Assembly (NCBI GenBank): GCA_020052415.1
Contig: JAGVPB010000084.1
Coordinates: forward strand, 1 to 33,876
From: Bacteroidales bacterium
GTDB lineage: Bacteria > Bacteroidota > Bacteroidia > Bacteroidales > JAADJA01
DNA length: 33,876 nucleotides
Direction: 5' to 3'
The notes under the pieces were generated by a model, which made no database searches, was not told where the DNA came from, and was given only the letters and a program-made list of their open reading frames with translations. Below, piece by piece: positions 1 to 8,800 of this stretch; position 1 is the first letter of the stretch; the number at the start of each line of letters is the position of its first letter. The position numbers were made by a program, and so were the translations under genes.

Positions 1-155
1 CAAATAATAATTCATTCCCGGCGAATAATAATTTGCCCGGTGAGCAGCATTTTTATCGAACTAAATTTGGCATTCTAAATATATGTACTTTAATTACATA
101 GAAAATTAAAATATCCTGACTGCGCAAGCCAAATTTTATAAATAAAAAATTTTTT

Positions 156-3100
156 ATGAAAACAAGACTTTTATCATTTATTGCGGGAATACTCCTGCCT
201 GTGTTTATGACCGCACAGTGGATTATTCAGGATCCCGGATTTACAGAACCAAAGGAGATAAAGCACATCCATGCCGTGGATGCGGATGTAGTATGGATTA
301 CAGCCCATGCCGGTTACGGACAGCAAATACTTTCGCAGGTATTTTCAAGAACTACAGATGGTGGCACAACCTGGATTCCCGGCACCATCACTACCGAGGA
401 ATTGAGCACGTCAATGATCTTTGCCCTCAGCGACCAGATTGCCTTTGTGCCCATGTACAGGAGCGGCACCTGGACCGGTCAGCCCGGACTTTTCAAAACA
501 AGTGATGGTGGACTGACCTGGACACGCCAAAGTGGTGTATATACTGATCCGTCCTCATTCCCGGACATTGTTCATTTCTTTGATAACAACAACGGATTAA
601 CCTTAGGGGATCCCGTTGACGGATACTTTGAAATTTACATTACATCCGACGGGGGAGCAACATGGACAAGGGTTACTTCGGGCAATATCCCGGCTCCTCT
701 GTCCGGTGAATATGCTACGGTTGACAATTATGCTTTTTATGGAAATTCCATTTGGGTTCCAACCACACAAGGCCGAGTTTTAAGATCAACGGACATGGGT
801 GCAACCTGGACCGTTTCTACCTCACCCTACCCGGGTGCGATCTACACAGCCTTTTATAATGAAAATCAGGGTGTGATCATGGATCATCAAAGCTGGTATT
901 ACACTTCGTTGAATGAAACGGCTGATGGAGGCGCCACCTGGACTCCCGTCACCTCTTCAGGTCCAGTTCTGAACTGGGATATTACTTATGTTCCCGGAAC
1001 AGTTAGTAACCTGGTTTCAACCGGTGCTGTGGTTACCAATGGTTTATCATTTTCAATTAACGGGGGCCACGACTGGCATTATGCTCCTGAAAGCGAGGGG
1101 ATCAACTTTTTCCATTCCGGCTGGGTAAATAACACAACAGGCTGGGCCGGCGGTTTCAATGATGAAACGGGGCTGGCTTTCATTTATAAGTACAATGGGC
1201 CAGGATTAACCGACCTGATGTTTTCAACCATGAGTCTCGATTTCGGCGAAGTGGATCAGGTTGAAACCGCCTCGCAATATGTTACCATCAGTAACTACGG
1301 TGTAAATGTTATCAACTTGTTTGCGATTTACACCGACAACATGGACTTCTTTTCAAATACTCCTTCAGCTATATTGGATCCGGGAGAAAGTGTCAATGTA
1401 GAAGTGGTTTTCCAGCCTTCGTACATCGGGTTAGCCGAAGGAAACCTGATTATCGAAAGCGACCATCCGGAATTATTTTATATTGAAATTGATCTCATGG
1501 GAACCGGGGTGGATACTCCTGATATATTAACTGATCCGGACGAATTCGATGTATTGCTTTTTTCAGGTGAGAAGCAAATAAACAACCTTGATCTGATAAA
1601 TAACCTTTCCGGAGATATTAATTATCAGGCAAATATTTCACTGGAATCCTCTTTAGGCTTTTTGGGTTGGGAATACGGTTCGACTCCCTTTGGACCCGAA
1701 GACGGGATCTTTGGGGGTGAAACAGATCAGGCAATGTTCATAAAGGATGTAACAATTCCGGCATTTACCGGGGCAATCCTTTATATCGGTTTTGATGATG
1801 GCGCCAGGTTTTGGGTAAACGGTGAGCTGATTTTTGATAATATCTACGAAGTACATGGTGTAAATTACTGGGAATATGAACTCGATATTTCCGCATGGTT
1901 GCATGAAGGGCAAAACCGCATCAGTGCCGCTGTGTTTAACGGAGTATTTGGAGGCGGCTACCCCGGCGGATTCGATTGCCAGTTAACCGTTGACGGGATT
2001 GACTACATAAAGCGGGGCGATCAGCATGAGGGCGAGCCGGAAGCTATGTGGTACTTTTTCGGAGAAACAGAAATGATACTGATACCTCCGGATGACATCA
2101 ATGACCTGAACTGGTGGGAATTCGACTATGGAAGATATAACTGGATAACCTTAGCCCGGTCAACGGGTCAGCAATTTTTCCTTATGGGTTGGAATTATTG
2201 GTCAACACCCGTTTTTGAAAATCCAAATTTACTTAACGCTTCTCCGGATATGGCTCAGTTTGTGAAGGACGTCGAAGTTCCGGAATTTACTAACGCAACC
2301 CTGTATCTGGGTTTTGACGATGGATGCCGGGTTTGGATCAATGGTGAAATGATGTTTGATTACCATTATGATGATCACGGGCTTGATTACTGGAATGCAA
2401 TTGAGGATATTAGCTGGATGTTAGTTCCCGGACGAAACAGAATTTCTGTTGAAGTTTACAATGGAATCTGGGCAGGTGCTGCCTGGGGCGCCTGGGATTG
2501 CCAGTTGACAGTGGACGGCATTGACCTTATCAAAAGAGGAGACCAGAACCCGGGTACACCTGAAGCCATGTGGTATATGTACGGCGAGGGAGGACAGCAG
2601 TTAATCCCGCCCGAAGATAATGACGGACTTAAATGGATGCAGAAAGATTATGGTTATTTTGATCAGCTGCCATCATTGAACCTTTCAGGTTTTATCCCTA
2701 CCGGGGAATCGGAAAATTTGAAAGTAATTTTTAATGCAGCAGGAATACCAGCTGGATCTTACTTCACAAATATCGTTCTGGATTACAGTTACCTTGAAAT
2801 GCAGACTCAGGTACCGGTAAGTATGAATGTAACGGACGAACCACATTGTGTTGCAATTCCTGAAGTAATTGATTTAGGTGAAATCTTTCTGGAGCATACC
2901 GATTCCTCTTCATTTATTGTTCAAAACAGGGGATCGGAACTCCTCGATATTTATGATATTTACAGTCTTAGTTATTCGGTTGTCGTTGCGCCGTCCTGGG
3001 TATCGCTTGAGCCTGGTCAGTCGCAAAAAGTGATGGTTTATTATTATGCTGATTTTGACGATAAATTCATTGTTGAAAATATTTATATTGACAGCAATGA

Positions 3101-5447
3101 CCCTGTAAACCCGCACAAAACAGTTGAATTAATAGCCTATGGTATAAATCCGCCCGATCTGGTAATTCCCAATGTGGATTATATGTTCGCCTCTTTACCG
3201 CCTGATGGTTTTGAAACTCAGAATCTGCATTTAGAAAATTGGGGGTGGGAGAATTCATCGCTGAATTTCAGCCTGCCGCAGGCAGAGGTTCTTAAAAAAC
3301 AAATAAAATTAATCGAAAATAAGCAAAAGCCGTTTTTCACACAGGGATTTAAAGCGAATATGCCTGCTATAAAAAGAGAGATTCCACTTTATAATCTTAA
3401 GGATATTAAAAAGCATCAAAACCTTGTTATCCCAAATAATACGGTTAAAGCGGGTGTGGGAGGAATCGAAATTTTTTATGATGACATGGAAGAGGGGAAT
3501 TATAACTGGACGGTTCAAAACTTCCGTATGACAGCAAGTCAGTGGCATCTGGCAACTTTTAATTCATACAGTCCAATGACAAGCTGGTGGTGTGGCAATG
3601 AAACTTCCGGAACCTACTTGAATGACTCTGTCGTTCAGGAAGCCATTATTTCACCATCCATTTTACTCCCGCCTGTGGAGTGCATAATTACTCTTGAATT
3701 CAACGAAATGTGGGAAGTTGAAGACGGATATGACCAGTGCTTTGTTGATATCAGCACCGACGGTGGCTACAACTGGGACAGGATACGCGAAGGTATTCCC
3801 GGAAGTTCCGGCGGATGGATAACGACAAGCCTTGATATCTCAAATTACTGGAACCAAACCATTAAGGTCAGGTTTCTCTTTGATACCGGCGATGATGTTG
3901 CCAATGGTTTTCCGGGATGGTTCGTGGATGATATGAGGATTTATGCAGATGATTTCTCTTTCCTTTCCATTTCTCCTGAAGGTGGATCAATAAACGGAGG
4001 TGAAGGTTTTGACGTGACAGTAAATTTCAATGCTTCGGGTTACAGTCCGGGTTATTATCCTGGCTTTATCCTAATCCTGTGCAATGATCCCGAACAACCT
4101 CAGTATTATTTGCCGGCCAATTTGGAAGTGACAGGTTCGGCAGAGCTCGAACTGAAAGTAGCTCTTGAAGGACCTTATGATTTTGATGGTTCGGTTTATA
4201 TGCGAACCGACCTGAATCCCATTTTACCGCTCAGCCAGCCTTATAATATTGAGCCATGGAATTACGCTGGAACAGAATCAGTACCTTTAATCCCGAACAC
4301 CGACATTGTGGATTGGGTGTTGCTTGAATTCCGTGATGCACCGGATGCTCAGTCAGCCACGCCGGCAACCACCATCGGTAGGCAAGCTGCTTTTCTTAGA
4401 AATAATGCTTTTATTGTAAACCTTGACGGGTATTCCCGCTTACCTGTAGAATACTCAATCAGTAATCAGTTGTTCATTGTGGTTTGGCATAGGAATCATC
4501 TGGGAATAATGACCGCCGATCCTGTTATGCCCACTGGAAGTTTGTATAATTATGATTTTACTACCGGCGCCGAAAAAGCTTTTGGCGTTAACGCCCAGAA
4601 AAATATCGGAAGCGGATTTTATGGAATGTATTCCGGTGACCTCGATGCAAATGGTGTTATAAATAACACCGATATAACTGTCACCTGGAAAAACCAGGCC
4701 GGAAAAAGCGATTATTTGATGGGTGACGCAAACATGGACAGCCAGGTCGGTAATCAGGATAAAAATGACTGCTGGTTACCTAATTTTGGTAATACATCGC
4801 AGGTACCTTCTTCAGGAACTGTAGGTTGTGGCGGAGATTTTACTGATAGCCGTGACGGTCAAACTTACCCGACAGTTTTAATTGGAACCCAATGCTGGAT
4901 GGCAAAAAACCTGAACATTGGCACAATGATTACAGGAAATTCGATGATGTCAGACAACGGTATAATTGAAAAGTATTGCTACAATAACAACACCGCCTAT
5001 TGCGACACCGATGGAGGTTTATATAATTGGACTGAAACGATGCAATATGTTATTACTCCCGGAGTGCAGGGAATATGCCCTGATGGATGGCATTTACCAA
5101 CTGACGGGGAATGGTGTTCATTAACACAGTACTTAGATCCATCAGTAGATTGTGAATATTATGGATATAGTGGAACCGATGCCGGAATAAAATTGAAAAC
5201 AACCTCCGGTTGGAATTCAGGCGGTAATGGAACAAATTCATCAGGCTTTTCAGGATTGCCGGGTGGACATCGTACCTTCAGCGGCAATTTTTTTTCTCTC
5301 TTTTATGACGGTTACTTTTGGTCATCTTCACAATATAACACCCTTGAATCATGGCGTTGGACATTGATCTTCGATGGCACGGGTGTAACCCATATCAGTG
5401 ATGGTAAGTCCGACTATGGAAATAGTATAAGATGCGTGAAGGACTGA
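156..5447 (+). CDS. Giant secreted multidomain protein: Asp-box propeller, ASH domains, jelly-roll pair, dockerin-like module, FISUMP C-terminus
   Basis: Seen: a 1763-residue protein with a signal peptide (MKTRLLSFIAGILLPVFMTA). Residues about 22-350 carry six Asp-box/BNR motifs such as TDGGTTW, SDGGLTW and SDGGATW, indicating a beta-propeller of the sialidase/sortilin type. An ASH/HYDIN-like 'choice-of-anchor D' domain follows at about 351-451. Two homologous jelly-roll-like repeats (about 501-638 and 674-815) each contain LY(I/L)GFDDG..(V)W(V/I)NGE. A second ASH-like region spans about 896-1000 and a MAM/choice-of-anchor J-like region about 1105-1265. The LEGPY module with two calcium loops lies at about 1333-1553, and a FISUMP (Fibrobacter succinogenes major paralogous) domain at 1556-1763, with DGQTYPTVLIGTQCWMAKNL. 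Known: these are adhesion or carbohydrate-contact modules of surface proteins; no catalytic residues are evident. Inferred: an exported adhesin-like or matrix protein. It has no T9SS type A tail. The start is supported by the signal peptide. Confidence 0.85.
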   Translation: MKTRLLSFIAGILLPVFMTAQWIIQDPGFTEPKEIKHIHAVDADVVWITAHAGYGQQILSQVFSRTTDGGTTWIPGTITTEELSTSMIFALSDQIAFVPMYRSGTWTGQPGLFKTSDGGLTWTRQSGVYTDPSSFPDIVHFFDNNNGLTLGDPVDGYFEIYITSDGGATWTRVTSGNIPAPLSGEYATVDNYAFYGNSIWVPTTQGRVLRSTDMGATWTVSTSPYPGAIYTAFYNENQGVIMDHQSWYYTSLNETADGGATWTPVTSSGPVLNWDITYVPGTVSNLVSTGAVVTNGLSFSINGGHDWHYAPESEGINFFHSGWVNNTTGWAGGFNDETGLAFIYKYNGPGLTDLMFSTMSLDFGEVDQVETASQYVTISNYGVNVINLFAIYTDNMDFFSNTPSAILDPGESVNVEVVFQPSYIGLAEGNLIIESDHPELFYIEIDLMGTGVDTPDILTDPDEFDVLLFSGEKQINNLDLINNLSGDINYQANISLESSLGFLGWEYGSTPFGPEDGIFGGETDQAMFIKDVTIPAFTGAILYIGFDDGARFWVNGELIFDNIYEVHGVNYWEYELDISAWLHEGQNRISAAVFNGVFGGGYPGGFDCQLTVDGIDYIKRGDQHEGEPEAMWYFFGETEMILIPPDDINDLNWWEFDYGRYNWITLARSTGQQFFLMGWNYWSTPVFENPNLLNASPDMAQFVKDVEVPEFTNATLYLGFDDGCRVWINGEMMFDYHYDDHGLDYWNAIEDISWMLVPGRNRISVEVYNGIWAGAAWGAWDCQLTVDGIDLIKRGDQNPGTPEAMWYMYGEGGQQLIPPEDNDGLKWMQKDYGYFDQLPSLNLSGFIPTGESENLKVIFNAAGIPAGSYFTNIVLDYSYLEMQTQVPVSMNVTDEPHCVAIPEVIDLGEIFLEHTDSSSFIVQNRGSELLDIYDIYSLSYSVVVAPSWVSLEPGQSQKVMVYYYADFDDKFIVENIYIDSNDPVNPHKTVELIAYGINPPDLVIPNVDYMFASLPPDGFETQNLHLENWGWENSSLNFSLPQAEVLKKQIKLIENKQKPFFTQGFKANMPAIKREIPLYNLKDIKKHQNLVIPNNTVKAGVGGIEIFYDDMEEGNYNWTVQNFRMTASQWHLATFNSYSPMTSWWCGNETSGTYLNDSVVQEAIISPSILLPPVECIITLEFNEMWEVEDGYDQCFVDISTDGGYNWDRIREGIPGSSGGWITTSLDISNYWNQTIKVRFLFDTGDDVANGFPGWFVDDMRIYADDFSFLSISPEGGSINGGEGFDVTVNFNASGYSPGYYPGFILILCNDPEQPQYYLPANLEVTGSAELELKVALEGPYDFDGSVYMRTDLNPILPLSQPYNIEPWNYAGTESVPLIPNTDIVDWVLLEFRDAPDAQSATPATTIGRQAAFLRNNAFIVNLDGYSRLPVEYSISNQLFIVVWHRNHLGIMTADPVMPTGSLYNYDFTTGAEKAFGVNAQKNIGSGFYGMYSGDLDANGVINNTDITVTWKNQAGKSDYLMGDANMDSQVGNQDKNDCWLPNFGNTSQVPSSGTVGCGGDFTDSRDGQTYPTVLIGTQCWMAKNLNIGTMITGNSMMSDNGIIEKYCYNNNTAYCDTDGGLYNWTETMQYVITPGVQGICPDGWHLPTDGEWCSLTQYLDPSVDCEYYGYSGTDAGIKLKTTSGWNSGGNGTNSSGFSGLPGGHRTFSGNFFSLFYDGYFWSSSQYNTLESWRWTLIFDGTGVTHISDGKSDYGNSIRCVKD

Positions 5448-5850
5448 TTTTAAACAATTGATTGTATCTCAGTTCAAAATATCATTAACAATGAAACAAG
5501 TAAAAAGTTGCCAGATGTCTCAATATGCCAGGACAGCTTTTATTACAAAGAAAGGAGGTTTATCAAAATTCAACAGAACTACACACAAACCTTGTGAATG
5601 TGATCGAATCTACCACATATCTTCACAAATAACCAGTCTGCCTTCTTGGAGGCCAATAAGTTGGCTGACAGGCATCCAAACTTACCAGCCGGCCTTTTCA
5701 GCAGTGAAAATCCGGTTGTTTTTTTATAGAAAGTTATACTTTTTAAACTGTCAATATTTAATAATAAAAAAGAACTCAATTTTGAACAGTTTTAAGCATC
5801 AAACGTTTTAGAGTAAAATTCTATTATCACTAACAATTTAACTATCTGTT
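5448..5850. other. Gene-free spacer between two giant surface-protein genes
   Basis: No convincing gene was found here. One frame is open on the + strand (5458-5811) and a shorter one on the - strand, but both translate to low-complexity, unrecognised peptides. The + frame opens at TTG rather than ATG. An SD-like AAAGGAGG near 5549 is not followed by a start codon at a useful distance. The last 80 bases are AT-rich and probably hold the promoter and leader of the beta-helix gene, but no clear TAnnTTTG element is visible. Confidence 0.5.
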
Positions 5851-8800
5851 ATGAAAAAACTATTTACCCTCATCATCAGCCTGGCTGTTTACGGAATAGC
5901 ACTTGGCACAGACGTTACCGGAACCATTGCGGCCAATACAACCTGGAACCTCGCAGGAAGCCCCTATATTGTAACGGGTAATGTTACGGTTAATGCCGGC
6001 GTAACATTGACCGTCGATGCATCTGTGCAGGTCAAGTTTAATAATGGAATGTCATTAAATGTAAATGGAACGTTAAACGCAACTTCTGCCACATTTACTA
6101 CCAATGATGCCAGCCCTGCACCTGGTAAATGGAACTACATTGATTTTAATTCAGGCGGAGGAGGAATCCTCAGCAATTGTACATTTTCCTATGGCCGTCA
6201 CCTGAATATTGACAATGGTGCAACTGTTTCGATCAGTGGATCAAATGTAAATTCGATGAGTTATTATGGGATTTACAACAATGGCGCACTTACCTTATCC
6301 AATTCAACCATCGATCTGACAGCATGGACAGTTTATGGTTATGGAATCTATTCCGACGGCTCTGGTGTGAGTACTCTTAATACTGTATCTATTGTGAATT
6401 GCAGTTATGGTATTTTTTTAAACGGATTGACACAGGTTAATCTTACCAGCGTTATAATTTCATCCTGCACCTGGCCGGTTTATTATAATGGCCAGGGAAA
6501 CATTACAGTTGCAGGTGTCTGCGATTTTCTGGGAAATACCTGGAACGCATTTTATGTATATCCTGCTTCTATGACCTCCAACTGGACGATACCCTTTGTA
6601 AATGTACCCTATTATTTCCGGACAAATTTTTCAGTAAATAATGGTACAACCTTTACCATTAGTAATAATAATATAATTAAATTTCCTCTAAATACAGGGC
6701 TTGAAGTACGAGGTAAAATCCTGGCCAATGCTTCAGCCGGAAATACTATCTTTTTTACTTCCGAGCGGGATGATAACTGGGGCGGCGATACGAATAATGA
6801 TGGAATTTCTACTGCGCCTGCAGTATCCAACTGGTACGGAATCCGTTTTTACGATGAAAGTGATAATACCAGCATTTTACGCAGGTGTAAAATCCGTTAT
6901 GCAGGCTATTCCAGTATAGGTGGTATATCTTTGTACGATGCCAACCCAACGATTGACCTTTGTGAGTTGCAGCAGAATTATTACGGAGCATTATTCCAGA
7001 ATACCTCATCACCGGCTTTTACGAACAATACCATCGGTTCAAGCCAAATTACTCCCATCGCTATGTCATTTGAGGCTAACCCTACCTTTACAAATAATGT
7101 TTTATCCTTCATGGACAATCAGTATGATGCAATTGGACTTTTGGGTGGTACATTAACCGCTAATGCCAATATCATTAAACGCGATTTTACAACTGTGACC
7201 AATATTACTTATGTGATGCTTGCTCAAATTACAGTTCCAGTTGGACGAACACTTACCATTCAACCGGGGATCGTGATTAAATCGGCTTCACAAACCTACC
7301 GGATTATAATTGAGGGAAAGTTGGTTGCCGATGCTACATTAGCCGAAAGGATAACGCTTACTTCTGTTAAGGATGATAATTTCGGGAACCCCTCAGATAC
7401 AAATAAGGATGGTACAATTACAACTCCTGCCCTGGGTGATATGGGAGCCATCATTTTTGCAAACGGATATGATCCAACTTCCATCATGGATTATGTACTT
7501 ATGAAATATGCTACTGCATGGAACTATTACTATCCGAATGGGGGACAAAATCACTATATTTATGCGAGTGCAGTTGCCACTATAAGCGCCACAGCTCCTG
7601 TACCTGCCGGACCTGCCATCTCCAACTGTGAATTCAGAGAACTGACTTACGGCATCTGTAGTTATCAGGCATCCAACCCGACCATCTCCAACAATGCCAT
7701 GATCAATATCACCGGGACACCATTTGCTATAGCCGCTTCATCAAATGCTACATTCGTTGGAAATACGTTTACCAACGTTGGGATGAACGCATTGGGTTTG
7801 ATAGGAAATAATGTGGTTGTTAATGGAACAATTATTAAAAGGAATGTTGCCGGATATAACAATATTACTTATGTCTTGTTGGAGGATTTAACCATTGTTA
7901 ACCTTACCAATCTGACGGTTAATGCAGGTGTAGTGATTAAATTGCAAGGAAAACGTATTTATGTTGATGGAGGATTTAAATGCAGTGGGACCCTTGCAGA
8001 ACGTGTCATATTCACCTCGCTTTATGATGACAATGTAGGTAATCCCTTAGATACCAATGGTGATGGCAATGCAACCACACCAGCAATAGGTAATTGGTAT
8101 TACGTTCAGTACCGGGATAACAGCGATGATGTTTTTAATGCAAATACATATACCAATTTTCAATATGGCGGATATTCACAGGATGGTATTTATAAAACAC
8201 TGAATGCATCCCCCTCCCTTACTAATTCGTTAATTGACCAATCCTATAATGGAATCTGGTGTGATGGCAATTCGGCCCCTTCATTTAACACAGTTACCAT
8301 ACAAAATTGCTCAACCGATCCTATTGCCATGTCACTCACTTCCAACCCGACCTTTACCAATATCACTTTTTCCGCTAATGGCAGCAATGGAATTCGTATT
8401 CTCGAAGGGACACTATCGACCAATGCGACACTTGTCAAGCGAAGTGTGGCTGGTTACAGCAATATTGCATATATCGTATATGGTGAATTAAATATTGCTT
8501 CAAGTGCAACATTAACCCTGCAACAGGGAATAATTATTAAGTTCAGGGCCTATTATCAAACCTGGATCAAAATTTATGGTGGATTAAATGCAACAGGCAC
8601 CGCCGGCGAGAATATTTATTTTACATCTATTAAAGATGATGCGGTTGGCGGTGATACCAATAATGATGGGAATGCTACCGTTCCAGCCAATAGTGATTGG
8701 CATGGATTACTATTCTATCCTGAATCAATTGATGCAAATAATAAAATCATTTACTGTGATGTAAGATATACCGGTGGCGGCTGGACAGCTCCTTTCGGTA

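Noticed and set aside
1-155. A short direct repeat (AATAATAATT...CCCGG at 2-21 and 24-40) and possible promoter before the first gene
   Set aside because: The units are short and AT-rich, and no TAnnTTTG/TTG pair with suitable spacing was found, so no regulatory site can be supported.
5458-5811. A 117-codon open frame on the + strand between the first two giant genes
   Set aside because: It opens at TTG, has no recognisable domain, no signal peptide and an unbiased composition. The opposite strand is also open over 66 codons, so it is probably chance.
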